A stretch of 64,000 nt of DNA, taken from positions 1 through 64,000 of the forward strand of contig DYGY01000005.1 in assembly GCA_020724425.1 (NCBI GenBank), in the 5' to 3' direction. The notes beneath the pieces were generated by a model. The model was given only the letters and a program-made list of their open reading frames with translations. It was not told the origin of the DNA and ran no database searches. This stretch comes from Thermaerobacter marianensis. GTDB taxonomy: Bacteria; Bacillota; Sulfobacillia; DVGY01. Each line of letters starts with the position of its first letter. Position 1 is the first letter of the stretch. Of the stretch, positions 8,896 to 18,648 are shown piece by piece. The position numbers were made by a program, and so were the translations under genes.

Positions 8896-11277
8896 ATGAG
8901 CCTTAAAGAGAAGGCTAAAGAGCTAGTTACTCAGATGACCTTGGAAGAAAAGGCAGGTCTTTGTTCGGGTTATGATTCCTGGTCTTTAAAGGGTATTAAA
9001 CCTCTGGGTTTACCTTCAGTTATGGTTGCTGATGGTCCCCACGGGTTAAGGAAACAGGTGGACTCCTCAGACCATTTAGGTCTAAATGATAGTGTTCCTG
9101 CTACTTGTTTCCCTACTGCTAGCAGCCTGGCCTGTAGTTTTGATAGGGAATTGCTCTATGAGATTGGCAAAGCCTTAGGGGAGGAGTGTCAAGAAGAACA
9201 GGTTGCTGTACTGTTAGGTCCTGGAATTAATCAGAAGAGAAGTCCTTTGTGTGGTCGCAATTTTGAGTATTTCAGCGAGGATCCTCTCTTAAGTGGTGAG
9301 TTAGGAGCAAGCTGGATTCAGGGTGTGCAAAGTCAGAGAGTGGGTACCTCATTAAAGCATTTTGCTGTTAACAATCAGGAAAAGAAGCGTATGACAGTTG
9401 ATGCAATTGTGGATGAAAGGGCTCTAAGGGAGACATATCTTAAGGCCTTTGAGATTGCTATTAAAAAAGGCAAACCCTGGACTGTTATGAGTGCCTACAA
9501 TCGGGTTAATGGTTCATATTGCAGTGAAAGTGTTTTTCTTCTAGAGAAGGTGTTGAGAGAAGAATGGGGTTTTGAAGGCCTGGTGGTAAGTGACTGGGGA
9601 GCTACCAATGATAGAGTGGCAGGTCTTCTTTTTGGTTTGGATCTAGAGATGCCGGGTAATGGAGGCTATAATGATCGTCAAATAGTTGAAGCGGTAGAGA
9701 AAGGTATCCTACCAGAGGAAGTCTTGGATGTCAGTGCCTGTCGGGTTACAGAGTTAGTCCTTAAAGCTAAAGAGAACTCAGTTAAAGGTTTCAAGTATGA
9801 TAGAGAAGCTCATCATCAGCTAGCGGTTAGAGCAGCAGAAGAATCTGCAGTGTTGTTAAAGAATATAGATAATATTCTGCCAGGGAACTTCAATCAGAAT
9901 GCAGCTATCGTTGGTGTATTTGCTAAAGAGCCAAGATATCAGGGATCAGGGAGTTCTAAAGTTAAACCCTTCAGGTTAGATAATGCCTGGGATGCTTTGA
10001 CTGAAGCTGGTTTAAGAGCAGAATATGCCAGTGGATATTCTCTAGATAATCATTGTGTGGATGAACATTTGCTAACGGAAGCATGTAGGGTTGCTCAAGA
10101 CAAGGACATCGTATATGTTTTTGTTGGGTTGCCCGATTCCTATGAATCTGAAGGGTTTGACAGGAAAGATCTTTCTTTACCTGAGAGTCATAACAGGTTA
10201 GTTGAGGAACTAGTGACAGTTAATCAGAACATAGTGGTAGTTCTTCTTTGTGGTGCTCCGGTGGAATTACCTTGGGCAGATAAGGTTAAGGCTATTCTTC
10301 TTGGCTATCTTGGCGGCCAGGGAGGAGGTAGAGCTATTGCTAATCTGTTGATGGGTAAAGCTATTCCCTCTGGAAAGCTTGCAGAAACCTGGCCGGTTTG
10401 CTTAGAAGATACCCCTTCTTATCAGCATTTCCCGGGTGATAAGGATACTGTGGAGTACAGGGAAAGCATTTTTGTCGGTTATCGCTACTACAACACATTT
10501 GCCGTTGAGGTTCGGTATCCTTTTGGTCATGGACTTTCCTATTCCAGTTTTGCATATTCAGATATGGAGATTGACAAGAAGGACAAAGTTACTGTGTCCT
10601 TTACTATAAAGAACATCGGTAACTACAAGGCTAGAGAGATTGCCCAAGTATATGTTTCCTCTAACAATGATAGAGTGTTTCGGCCTGCCAAGGAACTACG
10701 GGGGTTCAAGAAGGTTCTCTTAGAGCCAGGTCAAAGTACGCGAGTATCTGTTGTTCTTAATCATTCCGCTTTTGCATACTACAATACGCTGATTAAGGAC
10801 TGGTATGTTAAGAGCGGTACTTATACGATCATGGTAGGTCCTTCAAGTACAGTGTTTCCATTGACAACCACAGTACAGATAAATAGTCCTAGGAGAGCAG
10901 AGCCTGACTATCTTGAGAATACATCAGGGTATTTTAATGGTAAGTTTTCTAGGGAAGAGTTTGCTGTTCTGTATGGTCTGCCGTTACCTGAGGGGAATAG
11001 GGTTAAAGCCTATCCCTTTGATATTAATGATACTCTCCATGATGTAGAGGTAACTTTTTTTGGCAGGCTTTTTGTGTGGGTAACTAAAAAGGTTGCTCTT
11101 AGAATGGCTAAAGATAAAGAAACTAAGAAGATGGTAGCCAGTATGTTACCTGATCTCCCTATTCGGGCAATTATGTTCATGGGTGGTAAGACTGTTCCAC
11201 CCATGAAGATTGAAGGGATATTAGACTTGATTAACAAGAGATACCTTAAAGGAATCCAGAAGATTCTAAGGGGTTAA
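8896..11277 (+). CDS. Glycoside hydrolase family 3 protein (beta-glucosidase-like)
   Basis: LKHFAVNNQEKKRMTVDAIVDERALRE, GLVVSDWGA nucleophile region, C-terminal fibronectin III-like domain; no signal peptide. Confidence 0.93.
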   Translation: MSLKEKAKELVTQMTLEEKAGLCSGYDSWSLKGIKPLGLPSVMVADGPHGLRKQVDSSDHLGLNDSVPATCFPTASSLACSFDRELLYEIGKALGEECQEEQVAVLLGPGINQKRSPLCGRNFEYFSEDPLLSGELGASWIQGVQSQRVGTSLKHFAVNNQEKKRMTVDAIVDERALRETYLKAFEIAIKKGKPWTVMSAYNRVNGSYCSESVFLLEKVLREEWGFEGLVVSDWGATNDRVAGLLFGLDLEMPGNGGYNDRQIVEAVEKGILPEEVLDVSACRVTELVLKAKENSVKGFKYDREAHHQLAVRAAEESAVLLKNIDNILPGNFNQNAAIVGVFAKEPRYQGSGSSKVKPFRLDNAWDALTEAGLRAEYASGYSLDNHCVDEHLLTEACRVAQDKDIVYVFVGLPDSYESEGFDRKDLSLPESHNRLVEELVTVNQNIVVVLLCGAPVELPWADKVKAILLGYLGGQGGGRAIANLLMGKAIPSGKLAETWPVCLEDTPSYQHFPGDKDTVEYRESIFVGYRYYNTFAVEVRYPFGHGLSYSSFAYSDMEIDKKDKVTVSFTIKNIGNYKAREIAQVYVSSNNDRVFRPAKELRGFKKVLLEPGQSTRVSVVLNHSAFAYYNTLIKDWYVKSGTYTIMVGPSSTVFPLTTTVQINSPRRAEPDYLENTSGYFNGKFSREEFAVLYGLPLPEGNRVKAYPFDINDTLHDVEVTFFGRLFVWVTKKVALRMAKDKETKKMVASMLPDLPIRAIMFMGGKTVPPMKIEGILDLINKRYLKGIQKILRG

Positions 11278-11367
11278 TGTTGAAAGGATGGGAAGCTGTC
11301 TGTTCTAGTGGTGCTTTAGGGTGGTTTTTGGTGCGAAACTGTAAGTATGGAAGAAACCCCTTCTTCA

Positions 11368-12741
11368 TCATTTGTTAACTAAAAGGGAGAGTTGCAGCAG
11401 TTCTCTCTTATTAGAAACATTAAGTTTGCTGTAGATCTTTTTGGTGTGAGTCTTAACCGTATTTTCGCTGATATTTAGCATGTCAGCTATTTGTTTGTTG
11501 GTATACCCCTGGATAAGGAGTTCTGCCACTTCAGTTTCCCGTTTACTTAAGAGTTCTGTTTGGGGTAGTTGTAAAGCTAGAGGGTTCTTTTCTAAAGGAG
11601 TCTCTGATAAGGAAGATATTTTGCTGCCCAGATCCTTTTCAACTACCTGATTCAGTAAGTGCATGAGCATAAGTGATATAAAGATGATACTTACAGAGAA
11701 TACTGCTGATATTAGATAAGCATTATCCATTTTTGCAAGTATTTGAACGCCAATTAGCCCTCCAGCGAAGACTCCAAAAAGGTTTGCCAGAAAGGCATAC
11801 CCGGTAATCTTCAAGGGTCGACCGTAGATAGAAGCGATGAGGCCAAATAGAGTCCAGAGGACCAAATCCATCATTGCCCAGCCTGCCTGAAGGAGTGTAT
11901 CGGTAAGGAAATAGCTATAAAGGTTTTCGGTAAGCAGACCAAAGGAAAGGTATGCCAATCCTAAGAGAGAGGTACCTATGAAGACATGAAACATAAGTGG
12001 TATCTTCTGACCTAAGAAGAACAGTAGCAAGAGGACAGTTAGGTAGGGAAGGATACCATAGTAGATTGAATACTCAGGAAACAGTGTGTTGAATGAGGGT
12101 GCTATGGCATGAAAAGACAGGCCGTCATTGATATTAATTAGAAAAAGAAACAAACAGGTGATAAAGATTAGTTTTGTGGGAAACGGTCTATTCTTTAAGG
12201 GTATTTCTATAGGTTGGGTTATAGTGGTTCTTGATGAAGCTAATAGGCTTGCTCCTAGGATCAGTTCTAATAGTATCAAAATGCTAGAGGTAGGTAACCA
12301 GGTAAGAATATTCAGGATGTAATAGATAATATTTCCTGTAAAGATGACTAGGGCCATCACTTGGAGTTTCTGTTGGATTGGGATTTCCATGGTGTAGAAG
12401 TAGCTCCACGAGATTATATAGAGAACACTAGCGATTCCCATTAGTGCTAGAACAGGATACCAGTATGTTGGTGGAATTAGAAAAAGGATTAGTGTACCAA
12501 TCATAGAGACGATTAGGCTCCAGGTCATTAAGGACTTGGAGTATTTTTCTTCTATTGAAAAAAAAGAGTACCCTATTAGGAATAGGACAGGTATAGCAGT
12601 ATAGGTTAGGCTATACGAAGCAATGGCAAGGTCATAGGGGGCCAGTAGTTGTTCTAGAAGGGGCCCGTTATAGGGAAAGGAGAGAAGCCAACCTAAGAAT
12701 AGACCATAGGATAAGATTATTGGCACATAGCGTTTTTGCAT
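11368..12741 (-). CDS. Membrane-bound LuxR-family transcriptional regulator (MFS-like multi-TM N-terminus + LuxR HTH)
   Basis: About 10-12 hydrophobic helices followed by LSKRETEVAELLIQGYTNKQIADMLNISENTVKTHTKKIYSKLNVSNKRELLQL. Confidence 0.9.
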   Translation of the reverse strand: MQKRYVPIILSYGLFLGWLLSFPYNGPLLEQLLAPYDLAIASYSLTYTAIPVLFLIGYSFFSIEEKYSKSLMTWSLIVSMIGTLILFLIPPTYWYPVLALMGIASVLYIISWSYFYTMEIPIQQKLQVMALVIFTGNIIYYILNILTWLPTSSILILLELILGASLLASSRTTITQPIEIPLKNRPFPTKLIFITCLFLFLININDGLSFHAIAPSFNTLFPEYSIYYGILPYLTVLLLLFFLGQKIPLMFHVFIGTSLLGLAYLSFGLLTENLYSYFLTDTLLQAGWAMMDLVLWTLFGLIASIYGRPLKITGYAFLANLFGVFAGGLIGVQILAKMDNAYLISAVFSVSIIFISLMLMHLLNQVVEKDLGSKISSLSETPLEKNPLALQLPQTELLSKRETEVAELLIQGYTNKQIADMLNISENTVKTHTKKIYSKLNVSNKRELLQLSLLVNK

Positions 12742-12809
12742 GCAATTCTCTCCTACTCTTTATTCTATGGACATAATTTATTGTACAGTATCTTTATCTC
12801 TATAAGCAA

Positions 12810-12829
12810 TGATATTGCATGCAATATCA
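12810..12829. promoter_or_regulatory. Perfect 20-bp palindrome TGATATTGCATGCAATATCA (candidate operator)
   Basis: Sequence equals its own reverse complement; lies in the divergent intergenic region 12742-12937. Confidence 0.6.
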
Positions 12830-12845
12830 CCCCTTAGGGGTGATA
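12825..12845. promoter_or_regulatory. 21-bp palindrome TATCACCCCTTAGGGGTGATA, overlapping the previous one by 5 bp
   Basis: 10-bp perfect arms around one central T; same divergent intergenic region. Confidence 0.6.
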
Positions 12846-12937
12846 CCCGGATTCATGAATGAAAGATAGAATGAATGTGAGAGTGGTGTACATAATAAGC
12901 ATGGGCATTTTGCTTTTAAAGAAAGGGAGGAAAGTTC

Positions 12938-15900
12938 ATGATTCATAAAAGGAAGTTTGTTTCTATAATTCTCGTATTTTTTTTGTTTTTGACTTTGGTT
13001 ACTGTGGTTATGGCTCAGCCGGGTGATCTTGAAGGGCATTGGGCTAAGGAACAGATTAACTCTTGGTCTTCTTCAGGGCTAATATCTGGATATCCTGATG
13101 GGACATTTAGGCCGGAAGGATATATCTCAAGAGCTGAGTTTTTCACTTTGATTAATAGGGTATTTGGCTTGGAGGATAGGGAGATAGTAAATTTTTCTGA
13201 TGTTCCTACGGATGCCTGGTATTATGATGAGATAGCTAAGGCTGTAGCTGCTGGTTATGTTTCTGGTTATCCTGATGGCACAATTAGGCCTCATAATTAC
13301 ATTACCAGACAGGAAGCGGCTGTGGTTGTTGCTAGAGCATTTGCTTTGGAAGGGAGTTCTATAGCAAGCTTTACTGATTCAAAAGCTATTGCTTCCTGGG
13401 CTAGTGATGCAGTGGGTGTTTTATATGAAAAAGATATTCTTAAGGGATATCCTGATGGGAGTTTTGGTCCTAACAATAATATTAAGCGAGCTGAAACAGT
13501 AGCATTGTTAAGCAATGCTGGTGGAAATATTTATACATCTCCAGGCAGTTATACTGAGGATACTAAAGGGAATGTGGTTATTAATACAGGTGGGGTTATC
13601 TTAAAAAATATGACTATCGGTGGTGACCTCTATTTAGCACAGGGTATTGGTGATGGGGATGTAACTCTTGAGGGAGTTACTGTACAAGGGGTGACCTATG
13701 TCTGGGGTGGTGGAGAAGAGTCTATCTATTTTAGGAATTCTAGACTTAGGGATATGGTGATTAATAGGTCTTTGAGTTCTGTTCGAGTTGTAGCAGAGGG
13801 GAATACTCTGATTACTGGTGTTACACGGGTGGACTCGGGTGTAAAGCTTGAGTCAAAGGATACTTCTGAGATAGCTTTCAAGGAACTTGAGATTTCTGAG
13901 AGGATTCCTAGTAGTGCTTCAGTACAACTAGCAGGTCATTTTGGTAATGTGACGCTAAGGAATGCGGCTATGGTTAGCGTTGCTCCAGGATCTCTTGTAA
14001 ATAGGGTTGTTGTAACTGAATCTGCTCAGGGAGCTAGGATTGAATCTAGTGCTCGCCTTCAGGTTGAAGTACAAGCAGAGAATGTTTTTGTAAATAATCA
14101 AAGCTTTTCATCAGGGCAAGAGGTTAGTGTATCTGATGGTGGTTTTACTACAATATCAGCACCTCCTAGACCTAGCGTTACAGTTGTTGAGGTTAGTTCA
14201 GTTGGTGTTGAACCAAGTACCATGACTTTAGATGCTGGTGGAGCAACAGGTACCTTGATTGCTAGTATAGAGCCTGGTAATGCAACAAATAAGGGGATTG
14301 AATGGACTTCAAGTCATCCGGAAGTAGCTACTGTGGTAGATGGGATAGTTACTCCATTATCTGCAGGTACTACTACAATTATGGTGACATCTTTGGCTAA
14401 TGAGAATATTGTTGCTAGTTGTATTGTAACTGTAGATGAGTTTGCTGGAGGAGTTGGAACACTAGAGGATCCTTACAGGGTAGCTTCAGCAGTACAGCTT
14501 AATAGTGTGCGTAACTATTTAGATGCCCATTTTATATTGGTTGAAGATATTAATCTATCCCTCTATTCTACTGGTGAGGGATGGGAACCTATAGGGACAT
14601 CATATGAAAATGCATTTATGGGTACTTTTGATGGTAATGGGTACTCAATTGAGAACTTAACTATTGACAGTGTTAACTATGATAGCTTTGGTCTTTTTGG
14701 TTATGTTAGAGGAGCAAGTATTGAGAATGTAACTCTTTTGGATGTGGATATAACCGGGAGAACCTCTGACTCTTTGAGAAGAGAAGAAACTCGGATAGGT
14801 TCGTTAGTTGGCTATAACAGAGAAGGAACTGTGAAGAACAGTTCGGCTACCGGGGTTGTCCGGGGAGAAAGAAACTCACAGGTAGGTGGGTTAGTAGGGT
14901 ATAACTCTGCTGGTCTAATTGAGGCTTCTTTTGCAGATGTGCTGGTTATTAGTGAGGGTCAGGCTGGGGGTCTAATTGGTAATAACTCTTCAAGTGCTTT
15001 GAGTATACACAATAGCTATGCTACTGGTGATGTCGAAGGCTACCAGCATGTTGGTGGTTTGGTTGGTCGTAATTCTGGGGAGATTCAGTCTAGTTATGCT
15101 ACAGGGCAGGTTAGAGGATATACACAAGTTGGTGGTTTAGTTGGAGGAACTGACCATAGAAATATTAGATCTTCCTATGCTACTGGAAATGTAGTTGGAA
15201 ATGAGTATGTGGGCGGTCTTATTGGTTATAACAATAGCTCGAAGATATATGATAGCTATGCTAGCGGTAGTGTAACGGGTGGCTATGTTGTGGGTGGCTT
15301 GATTGGCTATAACTATAGCTGGAACACCTATATTGAGAACTGTTATGCTGTTGGTGCAGTTTTAGGTGAAGGTAGTCATGTGGGTGGATTGCTTGGGATG
15401 AACTATAAAGATGAGGCTCTGATTGTATCTAGTTATTATGACTTAGCGACAACCGGGCAGACTGATCTTTCTAAGGGTGAAAGAAGGACTTCTGATCAGA
15501 TGGTTGATATAGATAATTTCAATGGCTGGGATTTTGAGAACACTTGGCAGATTGCTGGTGGGTATCCCTATCTAAAATGGCAGGCTAATAATATTCCTGG
15601 TTTGCCAGAGTTGGATCCTAATAAGTATGTTAGTTTTGTGGCAGGTACCGGTGGCAGTGTTTCTAAGAGTAGTATAAGTGCTCTCTGGGGAACTACCCAT
15701 ACTATAACAGCTACTCCTGCTGAGGGATATCTATTCTTTAACTGGACGCAGAATGGTAGGGAGCTCTCTAGAGATGAAGCTTATACCTTTATGGTAACTG
15801 GTGATACAGAGATTAAGGCAAACTTTATGGAGAATCCATTTGCAGGTGGTTCTGGTACAGTACTTGATCCTTATCTAGTTGATACGGCTCTAGCTCTTGA

Positions 15901-16852
15901 TGCTGTTAGATACTATCTTGATAAGCATTTTAGACAGGTTGAGGATATTGATTTGATTGGGTATGATTGGGAACCAATTGGTGAAAAACCTGCCACATGG
16001 GAAGATAACTATAGGGCTTTTTCGGGTCAGTATGATGGTAATGGTAGGGTCATAACAAACCTTTCTATCAACAGACCTGATGAGGATTATGTGGGTCTCT
16101 TCTCTCAGGTTGATAGTACCGGGCAGTTAATGAATGTCTCTCTTAGAGATGTGTCTGTTCTGGGACATGATTATGTGGGATCATTGGCTGGAAGGAATCT
16201 GGGCAGTATTCTAGGTTCAAGTGCTATCGGTAGTGTAGAGGGTTATAGCTATGTAGGAGGACTTGTTGGTTCACAGAATGTTTTTGGGTTTGATCAGGGA
16301 GTAATTGAAGCGAGTTACACTTCTGGTTCTGTGTCTGGGTATAGTATTGTTGGAGGACTCTTAGGCTATAATTGGCAGGGTGGTAAGGTCTTAAAGAGTT
16401 TTTCTTCTGCTAATGTTGTTGGTGATTATTATGTCGGTGGGTTAGTTGGTCAGAGTTCCGCTAATAGTCCATACATGAATATAATTGAGAATTCTTATGC
16501 TACTGGCTCTGTGACAGGCAACAGAACGGTTGGTGGCCTTGTTGGATATCTTGGTAGGAGCTATGTCATTAATTCTTATGCTGTTGGAACGGTGTCGGGT
16601 GATACTGGTGAGCTAGGTGGATTAATAGGGTATACCTTTATAGTCGAAATAACTAACTCATATTATGATGTGGAGACTACCACTAAAGATAATTCTAAAG
16701 GTAGTGCTAGGACTACTCAAGAGATGATGCAGCAGTGGACCTTTAATAGCTGGGATTTTGAAAGCATATGGGAGATAGAGGAGGGTCTGTCCTATCCATA
16801 TTTAAGATGGCAGGAAGGCCTAAATATTCCCTATTCTAATCAGATGGATTAA
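12938..16852 (+). CDS. S-layer-homology (SLH) surface protein with Big2-like and GLUG-repeat regions
   Basis: Signal peptide; three SLH domains (WAKEQI..GYPDGTFRP; AWYYDEI..GYPDGTIRP; WASDAV..GYPDGSFGP); Ig-like segment; many SYATGxVxGxxxVGGLVGxN repeats; InlB B-repeat-like FVAGTGGSVS...IKANFM. Confidence 0.93.
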   Translation: MIHKRKFVSIILVFFLFLTLVTVVMAQPGDLEGHWAKEQINSWSSSGLISGYPDGTFRPEGYISRAEFFTLINRVFGLEDREIVNFSDVPTDAWYYDEIAKAVAAGYVSGYPDGTIRPHNYITRQEAAVVVARAFALEGSSIASFTDSKAIASWASDAVGVLYEKDILKGYPDGSFGPNNNIKRAETVALLSNAGGNIYTSPGSYTEDTKGNVVINTGGVILKNMTIGGDLYLAQGIGDGDVTLEGVTVQGVTYVWGGGEESIYFRNSRLRDMVINRSLSSVRVVAEGNTLITGVTRVDSGVKLESKDTSEIAFKELEISERIPSSASVQLAGHFGNVTLRNAAMVSVAPGSLVNRVVVTESAQGARIESSARLQVEVQAENVFVNNQSFSSGQEVSVSDGGFTTISAPPRPSVTVVEVSSVGVEPSTMTLDAGGATGTLIASIEPGNATNKGIEWTSSHPEVATVVDGIVTPLSAGTTTIMVTSLANENIVASCIVTVDEFAGGVGTLEDPYRVASAVQLNSVRNYLDAHFILVEDINLSLYSTGEGWEPIGTSYENAFMGTFDGNGYSIENLTIDSVNYDSFGLFGYVRGASIENVTLLDVDITGRTSDSLRREETRIGSLVGYNREGTVKNSSATGVVRGERNSQVGGLVGYNSAGLIEASFADVLVISEGQAGGLIGNNSSSALSIHNSYATGDVEGYQHVGGLVGRNSGEIQSSYATGQVRGYTQVGGLVGGTDHRNIRSSYATGNVVGNEYVGGLIGYNNSSKIYDSYASGSVTGGYVVGGLIGYNYSWNTYIENCYAVGAVLGEGSHVGGLLGMNYKDEALIVSSYYDLATTGQTDLSKGERRTSDQMVDIDNFNGWDFENTWQIAGGYPYLKWQANNIPGLPELDPNKYVSFVAGTGGSVSKSSISALWGTTHTITATPAEGYLFFNWTQNGRELSRDEAYTFMVTGDTEIKANFMENPFAGGSGTVLDPYLVDTALALDAVRYYLDKHFRQVEDIDLIGYDWEPIGEKPATWEDNYRAFSGQYDGNGRVITNLSINRPDEDYVGLFSQVDSTGQLMNVSLRDVSVLGHDYVGSLAGRNLGSILGSSAIGSVEGYSYVGGLVGSQNVFGFDQGVIEASYTSGSVSGYSIVGGLLGYNWQGGKVLKSFSSANVVGDYYVGGLVGQSSANSPYMNIIENSYATGSVTGNRTVGGLVGYLGRSYVINSYAVGTVSGDTGELGGLIGYTFIVEITNSYYDVETTTKDNSKGSARTTQEMMQQWTFNSWDFESIWEIEEGLSYPYLRWQEGLNIPYSNQMD
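14441..15600 (+). repeat. GLUG module, first copy of an internal duplication
   Basis: Starts FAGGVGTLEDPYRV..., ends WDFENTWQIAGGYPYLKWQ; parallel to 15839-16834. Confidence 0.75.
15839..16834 (+). repeat. GLUG module, second copy of an internal duplication
   Basis: Starts FAGGSGTVLDPYLV..., ends WDFESIWEIEEGLSYPYLRWQ. Confidence 0.75.
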
Positions 16853-16875
16853 CAAAGAAAAGCGGTATACAGCAA

Positions 16876-16915
16876 ATTACTGCAGTTACCCAGGCAGGGG
16901 GGTAACTGCAGTAAT
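16876..16915. other. Long perfect hairpin downstream of the SLH gene
   Basis: ATTACTGCAGTTACCC - 8-nt loop - GGGTAACTGCAGTAAT; 16-bp perfect stem, no T-run. Confidence 0.7.
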
Positions 16916-16992
16916 CATAAGAGGATATAGTTAGTTCAAATATACATGGTTTAGAATACTTGTAAAAGCATCAAAGAGAAATTGGCATTGAC

Positions 16993-17023
16993 AGATTCCT
17001 GGCACTTTTTGTGCCAGGAATCT
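16993..17023. terminator. Perfect 13-bp hairpin next to the stop codon of the 17024-18493 gene
   Basis: AGATTCCTGGCAC-TTTTT-GTGCCAGGAATCT; no good T-run on either strand, so termination is uncertain. Confidence 0.5.
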
Positions 17024-18493
17024 CTATCTAAGTTCCTTAATTAGGCTTCTGATAAGAGATAAGCTTTTTTTCTCCCCTGTTGAAATTGTTTGTAGGTAGT
17101 CCCAGAAGGCTGCTGTCATGTTGCTTTCATTGATGGCAAAAATTATGGAGGGAATAGAGGTTTTGGCAGCAATTATCCCGATATCCTCCTTTATGTATAA
17201 CATATAGTTTGTGGCTTCTTGATTTTCAATATATATGTGGTAGTTCTCATAGGTTTCTGTCAGATATAGTACGTTTTCTAAGTGCTCTCTGAATTGCTCT
17301 TTAGTATAGTAGATGGGGTCTGTATTTAGTATATCTGAGAAGTTTATTAATACATTACCACTTTGTATTTCATCAACCTCTGGTAAGGTGATAAACTCGA
17401 TGTGTTGCTGATTTTTCAGTCTGTTTTTAAAATTTCTAATGCGAGATTCTTGAAATGCCAAGAGGTTTTCTCTATCTTTTGTATCAGGCAGAATTCTTTC
17501 TGCAACGGATAGGGGTATAGTGATATTGGAAAGATTGTTGCTTCTAAGAATACTTGTGCCGGCTTCGTTTTCAAATTCAATGAGGGTTGTAAGCCAGGCA
17601 TCTCTGGTATTTGGGGTGAAAATCTGCATCAGAGGACGACAGAGAGAAAGAAAGCTCCGAAATTCTTCTGTCATTGCCTTAAGTATTTGCTTATCAGTGT
17701 ATAGGAAGTTGACAGTGTTTGTAGGGTTATTGCCTACGGAGTTTGATGTCAGGGCAACAGTATTTGGAGCTATGAACAGGGTACGTCTAAATACCCCATC
17801 CCGGACTTTGGGGTAGTGGTATGGTTCAATAGCTCCGGTCATATAGATAGGGAGCCATTCTCTAATTGCTGAAAGCATTTGGTCAAGGTTACGATTGACA
17901 GTGTGAATTATCTTAATCCTATTACCTTTCATAATGACCTGGGCTAGCAGAGTTGACCATTTTTGAGTGAAGTTAGGATCGCCTGTTAGCCACTCCAAGT
18001 CTTCATCGCTGTATAGGAGCAGAGTTTGGGATTGGTCTGAACTCAATGTTAGTAGCAGGAAGTTAGTAACGGCATCTCTTTTCCCTTGAGTTCCGTAGAA
18101 TACGTTCTGAGATAGATCTGCTTCTCCAAGTTCAATCTCAACTGTTGGCCTCCTAAAGTGGAAGTGGGTAACTTGGTTGAGAAAGTCTTGAATTGTGTTC
18201 TCTGACTCTTGTTCCTGTAACCATTTGTACAGGAGTTCTGACAATTCTTCTTCAGTTTGTTTCTCTTGAAGGTTTAGGGTTTTGTAGATAGTTTCTTTTT
18301 GATAGGTTGCTTGACTATTTCTTGAGAAGTATATGGCCATTGCTTTGAGATAGTTCTCTTTTCTTGAGGGTTTTCTCTTTCCGTGCCTTAGACGGCTGAC
18401 AAAGGAAGGGTCAAGGGAACAGCTTTTTGCTAATGCACTGTTCGATGTGTTGGTTATCTTCATAAGGAATTCTAACTTTTCATTGAATCTCAT
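17024..18493 (-). CDS. XRE-type HTH protein with large uncharacterised C-terminal region
   Basis: N-terminal HTH MRFNEKLEFLMKITNTSNSALAKSCSLDPSFVSRLRHGKRKPSRKENYLKAMAIYF; remaining ~400 aa not assigned to a known domain. Confidence 0.7.
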   Translation of the reverse strand: MRFNEKLEFLMKITNTSNSALAKSCSLDPSFVSRLRHGKRKPSRKENYLKAMAIYFSRNSQATYQKETIYKTLNLQEKQTEEELSELLYKWLQEQESENTIQDFLNQVTHFHFRRPTVEIELGEADLSQNVFYGTQGKRDAVTNFLLLTLSSDQSQTLLLYSDEDLEWLTGDPNFTQKWSTLLAQVIMKGNRIKIIHTVNRNLDQMLSAIREWLPIYMTGAIEPYHYPKVRDGVFRRTLFIAPNTVALTSNSVGNNPTNTVNFLYTDKQILKAMTEEFRSFLSLCRPLMQIFTPNTRDAWLTTLIEFENEAGTSILRSNNLSNITIPLSVAERILPDTKDRENLLAFQESRIRNFKNRLKNQQHIEFITLPEVDEIQSGNVLINFSDILNTDPIYYTKEQFREHLENVLYLTETYENYHIYIENQEATNYMLYIKEDIGIIAAKTSIPSIIFAINESNMTAAFWDYLQTISTGEKKSLSLIRSLIKELR

Positions 18494-18648
18494 AGTTTTC
18501 CTCTCCTTTAGGGAAAGTATATTACGGAGTTAGATGTTTTGACAATGCAACAGGCATGATTCATGTCATTATTTTGGCAGTGCCATGTTAGGAGAAGTGT
18601 TTTATCTGTGGTTGGCACTTGGTATAGTGTAGTTAGAGGTGGTTTGAT

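Noticed and set aside
11010-11237. Minus-strand ORF inside the GH3 gene, and many similar short antisense ORFs elsewhere
   Set aside because: Fully antisense to well-supported genes, no RBS or recognisable domains.
13020-16834. Repetitive DNA in the SLH gene as a CRISPR or tandem nucleotide array
   Set aside because: The repeats are protein-level SLH and GLUG units in an open frame, with variable spacing and no identical DNA repeats.
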